Of a DNA stretch of 41,184 nucleotides, positions 8,849-16,309 are shown piece by piece. Position 1 is the stretch's first letter; each line of letters opens with the position of its first letter. Position numbers and translations under genes: made by a program. This DNA is from an uncultured Clostridia bacterium (GTDB taxonomy: Bacteria; Bacillota; Clostridia; Christensenellales; Aristaeellaceae): the NCBI GenBank assembly GCA_947165425.1, contig CAMVAJ010000016.1:1-41184 (forward strand), in the 5' to 3' direction. Under the pieces are notes generated by a model, which searched no databases, was not told where the DNA came from, and saw only the letters and a program-made list of their open reading frames with translations.

Positions 8849-9664
8849 TCACAACTCCTTCTCCCATCTGTGTCCCGCCTCATGCCATACTTCGGGGTCG
8901 TCCGCCGATCTGCCTGTCTCCGCGCTCACCCGCTGGATGGTTTTGATCAGCCGGAGCACCTGCCGCCCGCTTCCCGTTGTCATCTGGCGGACCACGGCGG
9001 CGGCCATCTCTGGCGCCGCTTCATACAGTCCGCTCTCCTGAAAATCACGCAGCAGTTCCGTCTCTGAATATGTCACCTGTCTTGGTTCCGCGTGCCAGTG
9101 TCCCCGCCGCAGGGTGAGCACCGCATAGGGCGCGACACAGCCCGGCGGCTCTCCCTCCAGCATGCCAAGCGCGCCCGGGTTGACCGAAAGTCGCTCCCCG
9201 TCCGAAACGACCCAGCGCCGATGATTATGTCCGGAGAGCAGCAGACGATAGGGCGTCGGAAGCTCCCGGAGAAAGGGCAGCATCCCGTTTCCGTCGACCA
9301 GATGGTAGGGATCGCCGGGCGTTCCATGGGTGCACCAGACAGTCCCGAAGCGCAGATCCACAGGCAGCGCTGGAAAGCGCTGCCCCAGCTGATTCCACGT
9401 CCAGCGAAGCATGTCCCATCCATATCCGGCGAAGGCCGGTTCGCCCAGGTGGGCGAATCGCTCCTCGTGGTTCCCGAGCACCATCTCAAAGCCGCATTTG
9501 GTCAAAAGCGCCATGGTCTCCCGGGGCTTGGGGCCGAAGTTCACCTGGTCCCCCAGGGAGATGAGCCGGTCGTAGTCTCCCAGGCGCTCCCGGGACAGCA
9601 GCGCTTCCAGCGCCCGCAGATTGCCGTGGACATCCGCAATGGCGAGCAGGCGCAATCGGCTCAT
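8849..9664 (-). CDS. Calcineurin-like metallophosphoesterase
   Basis: A 271-residue cytoplasmic phosphoesterase with a dinuclear metal centre. Ligand motifs are all visible: DVHGN (D11, H13), GDQVNFGP (D39), GNHEE (N65, H66), a histidine in CTHGTPGDP and GHNHR. This order matches the YfcE/ApaH-like part of the family, which hydrolyses phosphodiesters or phosphomonoesters; the substrate is not readable. The C-terminal 70 residues after the metal motifs are an extension of unknown role. A GAGAGG lies just upstream of the ATG. It precedes the radical SAM gene by four bases and follows dnaA by 71 bases. Confidence 0.9.
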   Translation of the reverse strand: MSRLRLLAIADVHGNLRALEALLSRERLGDYDRLISLGDQVNFGPKPRETMALLTKCGFEMVLGNHEERFAHLGEPAFAGYGWDMLRWTWNQLGQRFPALPVDLRFGTVWCTHGTPGDPYHLVDGNGMLPFLRELPTPYRLLLSGHNHRRWVVSDGERLSVNPGALGMLEGEPPGCVAPYAVLTLRRGHWHAEPRQVTYSETELLRDFQESGLYEAAPEMAAAVVRQMTTGSGRQVLRLIKTIQRVSAETGRSADDPEVWHEAGHRWEKEL

Positions 9665-9690
9665 CTCCTCTCTGATCTCTCTTTGTCAAT

Positions 9691-9727
9691 AAAGGAAAGG
9701 GCCGGCGGTTGTTTTGGCTGCCAGCCC
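9691..9727 (-). terminator. Probable terminator of dnaA
   Basis: Minus-strand stem GGGCTGGC/GCCGGCCC (9720-9727 with 9699-9706, one G-U pair) with a 13-base loop, followed by TTTCCTTT. The T-run is interrupted, so efficiency is uncertain. It begins nine bases after the dnaA stop codon. Confidence 0.5.
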
Positions 9728-9735
9728 TTATCGGA

Positions 9736-11061
9736 TTAGCCCTCCCGGCACATCTGGCGCAGGTCGTCCACCTGCCGCATCAGTTCGGCGTTCTCCTTCA
9801 CACCCTTGGCGATCTGCGTACAGGCATGCATCACGGTGGTGTGATCACGGTTTCCGAAGAACAGACCGATCTGAGGAAGGGAGAGCGTCGTCAGCTCGCG
9901 CGTGAGATACATGGCGATCTGGCGCGGCTGCGCCACCTCCCGGCGGCGGCTCTGGCCGATCAGGTCCTCCCGGCCCAGGCTGAAGAACGTGCATACCCGA
10001 TCCGTCACCACCTCCGGCGTCACGGCGCGGCGGCGCTGATTCTCGAACACGTCCCGCAGCGCCTCGCGGCAGAGCGCGGGGGTGATGGGCTGATTCACCA
10101 GGCCCGCGTAGGCTTTCAGTCGGATCAGCTTGCCCTCTAATTCACGGATATTGCTGTCCACCGCCTCCGCGATCATGCTCAGCACCTCATCCGGCACGTC
10201 GATGTGTTCCTGCCGTGCCTTGGCCCGCAGAATCGCGATGCGGGTATCCAGATCAGGCCGCTGAATGTCGCAGATCAGGCCCCAGGCAAAGCGGCTGCGC
10301 AGGCGCTCCTCGAGCTTTGCGATCTCCTGCGGCGGTTTATCTGAGGTCAGAATGATCTGCTTGCCAGCATTGTGCAGCTCGTTGAAGGTGTTGAAAAACT
10401 CCACCTGCGTCGAATCACGGCCCGCGATAAACTGAATATCGTCCACCATCAGGATATCCACCGTGCGGAAACGGGCGCGGAACTCAGTGTTTCGGCCCTG
10501 CTGAATGGCCGAGATCAGCTCATTGGTAAACGCCTCGGAGGTGATATACATCAGGTTCATCTCCGGGTGCTGCTCCTGGCAATAGTGGCCGATGGCGTGC
10601 ATCAGGTGCGTCTTTCCAAGACCCGAGCCGCCATAGATAAACAGTGGATTGTATACCGCGCCAGGCGCCTCGGCGACCGCTACGGAGGCTGCGTGCGCAA
10701 AACGGTTGCTTGCGCCCACCACGAAGGTATCAAAAGTATAGCGCTCGTTGAGCGACACGACGTCATTGTGGCGGGGCTTGGCAGCGCTCTTTTTCCGCTC
10801 GCGCTCCTCCTGCTCTTCGCGCGTCAGGATTTCCACATTGACCGGGTGCTGGCATACCCTGCCGGCGCACTCCTGGATCACCGTCAGATAGCGTCCGACA
10901 ATGGCCGGCTTCAGCTGCTCCATGCCGATTCGCAGGTAGAGTGTATTGTCCTCCATCGCCGCAGGATACAGATTCCCGGCGATCAGGGAATCATAGGTGA
11001 TGCTGTTGATCTCGCTCTTCAAGAGCGCGCAGACGCGCTCCCATATCGCGTTGAGTTCCAT
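9736..11061 (-). CDS. dnaA: Chromosomal replication initiator DnaA
   Basis: AAA+ initiator that binds oriC and opens the duplex. It has 441 residues, slightly short because the variable domain II is only about 20-25 residues. Visible: domain I to about residue 80; Walker A GGSGLGKT (144-151); Walker B ILMVDDIQF (D207, D208); sensor regions; and the domain IV DnaA signature (FGNRDHTTVMHACTQI) near residue 420. The ATG at 11059-11061 follows AGGAG by nine bases; an upstream in-frame ATG adds 12 unlikely residues. The gene is unusually placed: dnaN, recF and rpmH are not adjacent, and I saw no cluster of TTATCCACA-type boxes, so this is not an obvious origin. Confidence 0.96.
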   Translation of the reverse strand: MELNAIWERVCALLKSEINSITYDSLIAGNLYPAAMEDNTLYLRIGMEQLKPAIVGRYLTVIQECAGRVCQHPVNVEILTREEQEERERKKSAAKPRHNDVVSLNERYTFDTFVVGASNRFAHAASVAVAEAPGAVYNPLFIYGGSGLGKTHLMHAIGHYCQEQHPEMNLMYITSEAFTNELISAIQQGRNTEFRARFRTVDILMVDDIQFIAGRDSTQVEFFNTFNELHNAGKQIILTSDKPPQEIAKLEERLRSRFAWGLICDIQRPDLDTRIAILRAKARQEHIDVPDEVLSMIAEAVDSNIRELEGKLIRLKAYAGLVNQPITPALCREALRDVFENQRRRAVTPEVVTDRVCTFFSLGREDLIGQSRRREVAQPRQIAMYLTRELTTLSLPQIGLFFGNRDHTTVMHACTQIAKGVKENAELMRQVDDLRQMCREG

Positions 11062-11124
11062 CCGTCCCGTCTCCTGTTCCGTCAAAAAAACCCGCACATA
11101 TCAGCAGGGTTTTGCTACACCGTT

Positions 11125-11153
11125 ATCATAGCATGTTCAGCGTCAAAAAACAA
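11125..11153 (-). promoter_or_regulatory. Promoter of dnaA with terminator-like leader hairpin
   Basis: Minus strand: -35 TTGTTT (11148-11153), 17-base spacer ending in TGC (extended -10), -10 TATGAT (11125-11130). The leader of about 57 nt contains a 7-bp inverted repeat AAAACCC/GGGTTTT (11107-11113 and 11087-11093) continuing into three more T residues, ahead of the AGGAG. It could act as a weak attenuator. Confidence 0.65.
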
Positions 11154-11225
11154 GCCTTGCCGCGATCAGGTTTACATATGCAACTTGTAAGAGATTATGA
11201 TCCCTGAATCAATCAGACGGACGGC

Positions 11226-12065
11226 TCAAAGGCGATAGTTTTCCAGGAAGAGGCGCGTCTTTTCGGCATTGTCCGGCTTCGTGTTCTCCAGCGTCATGGG
11301 GATGCCCTCCCGCTGACGGGCATAGGCCAGCAACCGCCCATAATCCATCCTGCCTAGGCCGCAGGCCAGCGCGGCAAGGTCCGGTTTTCCAGGTGCCAGC
11401 TCATAGTCCTTCATATGGAGGATATCGATCCGTCCATCCAGCCGGCGGATCGCGTCCGCGATGATGGCATCCGACTGTGCACAGTTGGCGGGGGTCAGCA
11501 GATTCACCGCGTCGAGAATGATCCTCAGGCTGTCCGAGTGGATCTCTTCCAGGACGCGCTGCGCGCGCTCCGGCGTGGACACAATATGCCGGCATACGGG
11601 CTCGATCGCGATCAGTGCGCCCTCCTCCTCCGCCCGCCGCACGACCGGGAGCAGCCTTCGGATGAACAGCGCGAGCGCCTCCTCTGTCCAGCAGGCGGGT
11701 TCCGTTCGATAGCCGGTATTGGGCGCGCCGGTTTCGGTGCCCACTGTCAGCGCGCCGATCTGGCGGGCAAAGCGGAGATGCGCAAAATAGATGTCGAGCG
11801 TGTGCCGATAGGCCTCCTCATCCGGCGTGGCCAGGTTCAGATAGCAGCCGAGCACCGCACAGCTGATGCCATACGCTTCCAGCTTCTCGCGCACCTCCGT
11901 CGCCAGCTCCTCCGTCAACAGCTGAGGCGCGTCGTCCATCCGAAAGCCGGCCACCGACTTTTGCATGGCGAGCTGAACACAGCGGAAGCCCTGTGCCTTC
12001 GCGTTCGACAGACGCTCGTCCAGGGTTGTCCCCGCCGTATCGTGGAGTCTGATTCCGATATTCAT
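11226..12065 (-). CDS. Sugar phosphate isomerase/epimerase-like TIM barrel
   Basis: A 279-residue xylose isomerase-like TIM-barrel protein. Likely metal ligands are spaced along the barrel as in this superfamily: Glu in AIEPVCRH, Asp in IILDAVN, His in DILHMKD and Glu in TLENT. Members include sugar isomerases, inosose dehydratases and endonuclease IV; the isomerase/epimerase branch fits best, but the substrate is unknown. I chose the ATG at 12063-12065 because GAGGAG lies seven bases upstream; the in-frame ATG six bases earlier is too close to it. It is transcribed divergently from birA and convergently followed by the dnaA promoter region. Confidence 0.85.
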   Translation of the reverse strand: MNIGIRLHDTAGTTLDERLSNAKAQGFRCVQLAMQKSVAGFRMDDAPQLLTEELATEVREKLEAYGISCAVLGCYLNLATPDEEAYRHTLDIYFAHLRFARQIGALTVGTETGAPNTGYRTEPACWTEEALALFIRRLLPVVRRAEEEGALIAIEPVCRHIVSTPERAQRVLEEIHSDSLRIILDAVNLLTPANCAQSDAIIADAIRRLDGRIDILHMKDYELAPGKPDLAALACGLGRMDYGRLLAYARQREGIPMTLENTKPDNAEKTRLFLENYRL

Positions 12066-12115
12066 GCGCATTCTCCTCTTGTGTAAGCTTCTTGTCCTTA
12101 AACGCGGAGGCGTAC

Positions 12116-12144
12116 TTGCCAAATTCAATCACCCGGAGTACAAT
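12116..12144 (+). promoter_or_regulatory. Promoter of birA-acpS
   Basis: -35 TTGCCA (12116-12121), 17-base spacer, -10 TACAAT (12139-12144). It gives a leader of about 33 nt to the birA ATG. No long palindrome overlaps it, so BirA self-repression is not shown. Confidence 0.65.
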
Positions 12145-12184
12145 CAATTCGGATGAATCTTTCGCCGGGAGGACTGCAGAACAG

Positions 12185-13147
12185 ATGGACACGATTCTCA
12201 CCATGCTATCTCAGGAGGAATACGTCTCCGGAGAGCGGATCAGCGCCGAGCTCGGCGTCACGCGCGCCGCCGTCTGGAAGCGCATCCGCGCGCTGCAGGA
12301 AGCCGGCTGGCCTATCGAGAGCGCCGGGAAGCGGGGCTACCGTCTCGGCGAGCACGACCGGCTTGAGCCGGAAACCTGGCGGCATTTGCTCCAAACAAGC
12401 GCGCTCGGACAGGGCACGATTCTCTATGCGCACACCCTCGCGTCCACCAACGACGAATTGAAAAAACTGGCTGTCTCCGGTGCGACACATGGAAGCCTGG
12501 CGCTCTGCGAACAACAGACCTCCGGACGCGGCCGTCTCGGACGAGTCTGGCAAAGCCCGGCAGGCTGCGGTCTCTGGCAGAGCGTGCTGGCCCGCCCGGC
12601 GCTCGCCCCCGCCAAAGCACCGTCTATCACCTTCTGCGCGGCCATCGCCATGTGCAGCGTGCTGCGGGGCTATGGCCTGGACGCGCGGATCAAATGGCCG
12701 AACGACATTGTCTGCGGCGGAAAAAAGCTGGCGGGGATCCTCCTGGAGGCGGCCTCCGACCCGGATCGGCTGGAATACGTTGTGATCGGGGTTGGGCTGA
12801 ATGTGCTGCCCGGCTCCGTTCCGCCGGAGCTGACCGGGCAGGCGGCCTGTGTCGACGATTTCGCGGCCCCGCCGAAGCGCCGTCAGATTTTGGTGGACTA
12901 TTTGCAGGCCTTAGAGGAGACACTGGACACGCTGCAGCACAGCGGCTGGGAGGCGCTGGCCGGGACCTATCGGGAACTGTGCGTCACCTTGGGCGCAAGC
13001 GTCCTGGTTTCAGGCTCGGAGACCTTTCTCGGCACGGCGGAAGGGATGGACGACGAGGGCGCGCTCCTGGTCCGGTGTGACGAAGGCAGCCTGCGCCGCG
13101 TGATGGCAGGGGATGTCTCCGTGAGAGGAGTCATGGGATATGTTTGA
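12185..13147 (+). CDS. birA: Biotin--protein ligase with repressor domain (BirA)
   Basis: Attaches biotin to carrier proteins such as acetyl-CoA carboxylase BCCP, using biotinyl-AMP. It has 320 residues. The N-terminal winged helix (residues about 1-60, with GERISAELGVTRAAVWKRI as recognition part) makes it the bifunctional class that can also repress biotin genes. The ligase domain follows with STNDELKK, the biotin/AMP loop SGRGRLGRVW, and IKWPNDIVCGGKKLAGIL carrying the catalytic lysine; a C-terminal SH3-like domain closes the protein. The ATG at 12185 is chosen for its GGGAGG (12 bases away). It overlaps acpS by eight bases, pairing two carrier-protein modification enzymes of fatty acid synthesis. 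Confidence 0.93.
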   Translation: MDTILTMLSQEEYVSGERISAELGVTRAAVWKRIRALQEAGWPIESAGKRGYRLGEHDRLEPETWRHLLQTSALGQGTILYAHTLASTNDELKKLAVSGATHGSLALCEQQTSGRGRLGRVWQSPAGCGLWQSVLARPALAPAKAPSITFCAAIAMCSVLRGYGLDARIKWPNDIVCGGKKLAGILLEAASDPDRLEYVVIGVGLNVLPGSVPPELTGQAACVDDFAAPPKRRQILVDYLQALEETLDTLQHSGWEALAGTYRELCVTLGASVLVSGSETFLGTAEGMDDEGALLVRCDEGSLRRVMAGDVSVRGVMGYV

Positions 13148-13517
13148 TTTACGGACCGGGATCGATCTGTGCGAGATCCAGCGGATGGAACAGCTGCTCT
13201 GTAAGGCGTCCTTCATGCACCGCTGGCTGACCGAAGCCGAGGAGGCTTGGGTCATCAGCCGCGGCAAGACGGCGGCCCAGTCCGCCGCCGGTCTGTGGGC
13301 GGCGAAGGAGGCTTTCTCCAAGGCGGTCGGAAAAGGCCTGAATCTTTCTTTCAAGGAGATCGAGATCGTACACGGCGAGCTGGGCGAGCCGTCGTATCTT
13401 CTCCACGGCCAGGCGTCCGCGCTGGCCGATGGCGCCGCGCTCTCCCTCTCTATCACCCACGAGGGCGGAATGGCCGCCGCGATATGCGTGATGCTGAGAG
13501 AACGCAGCGGGGCCTGA
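13140..13517 (+). CDS. acpS: Holo-[acyl-carrier-protein] synthase
   Basis: Transfers 4'-phosphopantetheine from CoA to a serine of acyl carrier protein. The 125-residue length is normal for AcpS. Visible motifs: GIDLCEI near residue 7 (magnesium-binding Asp), the WAAKEAFSKAVGKG segment around residues 53-66 (Glu metal ligand), and LSITHEGG near residue 103. The ATG lies inside the end of birA (8-base overlap), implying translational coupling. A strong terminator follows 15 bases after the stop. Confidence 0.95.
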   Translation: MFDLRTGIDLCEIQRMEQLLCKASFMHRWLTEAEEAWVISRGKTAAQSAAGLWAAKEAFSKAVGKGLNLSFKEIEIVHGELGEPSYLLHGQASALADGAALSLSITHEGGMAAAICVMLRERSGA

Positions 13518-13532
13518 ACAGACGAGCTATAC

Positions 13533-13558
13533 CAGCGCGGGATATCCGCGCTGTTTTT
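13533..13558 (+). terminator. Terminator of birA-acpS
   Basis: A perfect 8-bp stem, CAGCGCGG (13533-13540) and CCGCGCTG (13546-13553), with a five-base loop, followed by TTTTTATTT. The hairpin also stands just beyond the end of the convergent ferredoxin gene, though the minus-strand side lacks a T-run. Confidence 0.88.
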
Positions 13559-14465
13559 ATTTCATGTCCGCTGTGGCAGGCGCTTCCTCCGGCGTGTCCC
13601 TCATTGCGACCACCGTCGTGATGGCGCCGGTCGGGCACACGGCTTTGCACCGTCCGCAGCGGATGCATTCCGGGCTGTTGATGTTCTTCGTTGTCTCCAC
13701 CTGCATCGGGCAGGTCCGCTCGCAGGCGTGGCAGCTCACGCACTTGCCGTGGTCCAGATGCATCCGGACGAGGCTGAAGCGGTTGAACAGGCCGTAGAGC
13801 GCGCCCAGCGGACAGAGATACCGGCAGAAGGGCCGGCCGATTTTGATCGACGAGATCAGGATCACGGCAAGAACCAGCAGCTTCCAGTCGAAGAGAAGAC
13901 CTGCCAGCGGGCGAAGCCTTTCGTTCAGGAGCAGCTGCGGAATGCCGCCCTCCAGCGTTCCGGCGGGGCAGAGATACTTGCAGAAGAAGGGCGGCGCGGT
14001 CCCAAGCTCATTCGCCGCCAGCATCGGCAGCAGAATCACCAGCACCGCAAGCACCAGATACTTCAGCCACCGCAGCGGCATATCCAGCCGCGCCGGCACC
14101 CGCCATTTCCTGACAGGGATCCGGTGCAGCAAATCCTGAACCAGGCCAAAGGGACACAGAAAACCGCAGATCAGCCTTCCCAGCAGGATGCCGAAAAGCA
14201 TGATCGACCCTAATACATAGAAGGAAATCTGATGCCTTGACCCGCCGATCACGGTCTGCAGCGCGCCGATGGGACACGAGCCCAGCGCGCCGGGGCAGGA
14301 ATAGCAATTCAGCACCGGAACGCAGACATATTTACCCGCGCCCTGAAATACGCCGCCCTTGGCGAAGCCCGCCGCATAGCCGTTGAATAGCGCCGCGGCC
14401 GCGATCTGGATCCAGAGGCAGGGAGATTTGCGCTTTTTCACGCGATCCCGATGCACTCCAGACAT
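13557..14465 (-). CDS. NapH/NosR-like membrane 4Fe-4S protein
   Basis: A 302-residue membrane iron-sulfur protein likely to pass electrons across or along the membrane. Two ferredoxin-type clusters lie near the C-terminus: CVSCHACERTCP (C242, 245, 248, 252) and CIRCGRCKAVCP (C267, 270, 273, 277). About five membrane segments precede them. Three CxxxCP motifs characteristic of the NapH/NosR/RdxA group are present (C100, C162, C214), plus extra cysteines in NCYSCPGALGSCP (54-64). The ATG at 14463-14465 overlaps the small CXXC gene; a GTG at 14441 forming a GTGA junction is an alternative start. It is the last gene of a six-gene overlapping operon and follows a thioredoxin, suggesting thiol or quinol redox work. 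Confidence 0.88.
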   Translation of the reverse strand: MSGVHRDRVKKRKSPCLWIQIAAAALFNGYAAGFAKGGVFQGAGKYVCVPVLNCYSCPGALGSCPIGALQTVIGGSRHQISFYVLGSIMLFGILLGRLICGFLCPFGLVQDLLHRIPVRKWRVPARLDMPLRWLKYLVLAVLVILLPMLAANELGTAPPFFCKYLCPAGTLEGGIPQLLLNERLRPLAGLLFDWKLLVLAVILISSIKIGRPFCRYLCPLGALYGLFNRFSLVRMHLDHGKCVSCHACERTCPMQVETTKNINSPECIRCGRCKAVCPTGAITTVVAMRDTPEEAPATADMK

Positions 14466-14593
14466 ATCCTCACCGCCTTCTGAAAGACCTCGAGCGCCTC
14501 TCCGCGAAGGATGCCCAGCCCGATGAAAGCGGCGGCGAGCACCAGAACGCCGATCCGAACCGCAAAGCCAAAGCTTTTACGCCGCGTCCGCAA
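14438..14593 (-). CDS. Small membrane CXXC protein (CD1871A-like)
   Basis: A 51-residue protein with a TTG start, easily missed by gene finders. It has a basic N-terminus (MRTRRKS), one transmembrane helix (about residues 9-29), then a short tail GEALEVFQKAVRICLECIGIA with a CxxC pair (C44, C47). This matches what I know as the CD1871A family of CXXC proteins, which in Clostridia sits between a TlpA-like thioredoxin and a membrane ferredoxin, exactly as here. GGTGA lies about six bases before the TTG. It overlaps the tlpA-like gene by 17 bases and the ferredoxin gene by 28. The function is unknown; the vicinal cysteines could be a redox partner of its neighbours. Confidence 0.75.
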   Translation of the reverse strand: MRTRRKSFGFAVRIGVLVLAAAFIGLGILRGEALEVFQKAVRICLECIGIA

Positions 14594-15125
14594 GCTGAAT
14601 CACCGGCTTTCCGAGCTGGGTCAGCACAAGGTTGATGGCTTCGAGGTAGACCTCCGCCAGATTCGGCATGCTGCCGATAATGACCTCCCCCACCTGATGG
14701 CCTTGGCTGTCCAGGAAGAAGGTCGTGGGCGTATACATGACCGCCCTCAGCAGATCCATAAGGTCACCGTCACCGCTGATCAGCGTCTTTTCCTCATAGC
14801 CAACCTTTTTCAGAAAATCCTTGACGGTTTCGATGTCCATTCCGGCGTCCGGGCAGATGGTAATCAGCTGGACGTTATCCGGCAGCGCTTTCCCAAGGCT
14901 GGCCAGGTCGGGCATCTCGCGGATACAGGGGCCGCAGGTCACAGACCAGACGTTGACCACCGTCAAATCGCAGGCAGCCAGATCATCCTGCGTGAATGGC
15001 TCCCCCTCCAGCGTCTGCGCGTTGAAGGCCGTCATGTCCGGCAGATCTGTTCCATCCGCAAGTCCGGCGGACAGAACGGACATAACCAGCGTCATGAACA
15101 AGATCAGACTTAAGAGCTTTTTCAT
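14577..15125 (-). CDS. TlpA-like exported thioredoxin-fold protein
   Basis: A 182-residue extracytoplasmic thiol-disulfide protein. The signal peptide ends near GLADG (about residue 23) without a lipobox cysteine. The thioredoxin active site is WSVTCGPC (C64, C67), followed by IREMP and later a cis-proline region (MYTPTTFFLD near residue 133). This is the AhpC-TSA/TlpA-ResA type that reduces or resolves disulfides outside the membrane. AGGAG lies eight bases before the ATG. Its ATG overlaps the stop of the acyltransferase gene by four bases, and the small CXXC protein begins inside its 3' end. Confidence 0.9.
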   Translation of the reverse strand: MKKLLSLILFMTLVMSVLSAGLADGTDLPDMTAFNAQTLEGEPFTQDDLAACDLTVVNVWSVTCGPCIREMPDLASLGKALPDNVQLITICPDAGMDIETVKDFLKKVGYEEKTLISGDGDLMDLLRAVMYTPTTFFLDSQGHQVGEVIIGSMPNLAEVYLEAINLVLTQLGKPVIQLADAA

Positions 15126-16309
15126 GGGTTATTCTCCTGTTTTCGGGCGCCGGGCTTGCTGCGCAGCCGCAGTATCAGCCTGCTGCAAGGCTTTTCGACC
15201 AGATAGGTCACCGCGATGGCGGCCAGCAGCGACAAGCCGAAGCAGAGCGCCGTGTATTTGATCTGCCAGGCCAAATCGCCGGCCTGATTCGGCAGCTCCT
15301 CCGCGGAATAAGGGATGCCGTGCTCCTTGAGCAGCACCGCGATATTCTGGTGGAGCAAATAATAGTTCATCGAGATCCCAGCCAGGAAGCGCATCAGGCG
15401 ATTGCCAAAGAGGAAGCGCACCGGACGAATACAGAAAGGCAGCGCGAGAAGGATCGCGGCACAGGTCAGCGCAAACAGCGGTCGGCGCATCATCTGGCCT
15501 GCCTGGATCATGTCGTAGCCCGCGGACTGCGCCTGCCGTCTCAGCACGGCACAGAAGCCCCATATGCCGGCCGCCAGCAGCCCTGTCGCGCCGCAGGACG
15601 CCCAGACCGCCTTCCGTCCGTCCAGCTTCTGGACCCAATCGCGCAGACGCGGATAAACCAGCGCGCATGCCATGCCGAGGGCGTAGACGTCCAGAAAAGA
15701 GATCATCTGGTTGACCACCATGCTGTAGGATTCCATGGCCCAGATGCACCAGCCGCGGAAGTAGGCGGCCAGCGCCGCCATGCCGCACAGCACCGCGCCC
15801 GCGTGGCGCTTTGTCCCCCGGGCAAGCAGCGGAAACAGCAGATAGAAGTGCATTTCCACCGCGATCGTCCAGCTCGCGCCGCCCAGCGCGGTCCGCTGGT
15901 AAAAGCGCTCGAAAAAGGGAAAGGTATAGGTCAGATGCGCCGCGATATCTCCCGCCATCGTCCCAGCGTCACGGTAGAAGCGCTTGGGCAGCGCGGAGCA
16001 TAACAGCATGAGGAGCGTAACCAGCGCCAGGCTCGGCCAGGTTCTGGCCACCCGGCGGAGATAGAACTCCCCCGCCCCGGGTTCAGGCTTACCGGCCAAG
16101 CGCGCCTCAACATAGGGCAGAAACAGCAGGAAGCCGCTCAGAAGGATCGTGGCATCCACAGGCATATAGCCAGCCCTGACCAGAAAATCCAGCGAAACCG
16201 AACCGATATGGGGTGTCAGCCAGGATTGCTGCCAGATGTGGAACCAGCTCACCAGGATAACCATGATCACCCGATATCCATCCAGCTCGTCAATGCGCCG
16301 TCTGTCCAT
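15122..16309 (-). CDS. Membrane acyltransferase, type 3 family
   Basis: A 395-residue integral membrane O-acyltransferase of the acyltransferase 3 family, which moves acetyl or other acyl groups onto sugars, wall polymers or lipids. The N-terminal RRIDELDGYRVIMVILVSWFHIW segment holds the conserved Arg/His region; FLVRAGYMPVDATILLSGFLLFLP follows; and GGASWTIAVEMHFYLLFPLL carries the conserved Trp and Glu before further hydrophobic segments, about ten in all. There is no extra SGNH domain. The start overlaps the kinase gene by 20 bases and its stop overlaps the thioredoxin gene by four, so it belongs to the two-component operon. The substrate is unknown. Confidence 0.88.
   Translation of the reverse strand: MDRRRIDELDGYRVIMVILVSWFHIWQQSWLTPHIGSVSLDFLVRAGYMPVDATILLSGFLLFLPYVEARLAGKPEPGAGEFYLRRVARTWPSLALVTLLMLLCSALPKRFYRDAGTMAGDIAAHLTYTFPFFERFYQRTALGGASWTIAVEMHFYLLFPLLARGTKRHAGAVLCGMAALAAYFRGWCIWAMESYSMVVNQMISFLDVYALGMACALVYPRLRDWVQKLDGRKAVWASCGATGLLAAGIWGFCAVLRRQAQSAGYDMIQAGQMMRRPLFALTCAAILLALPFCIRPVRFLFGNRLMRFLAGISMNYYLLHQNIAVLLKEHGIPYSAEELPNQAGDLAWQIKYTALCFGLSLLAAIAVTYLVEKPCSRLILRLRSKPGARKQENNP

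Noticed and set aside
11062-11225. Chromosome origin beside dnaA
   Set aside because: No cluster of DnaA boxes and no dnaN were visible; the interval is only a promoter and leader.
13533-13553. The same hairpin as a terminator for the minus-strand ferredoxin operon
   Set aside because: On the minus strand the stem is not followed by a T-run, so only the plus-strand role is supported.
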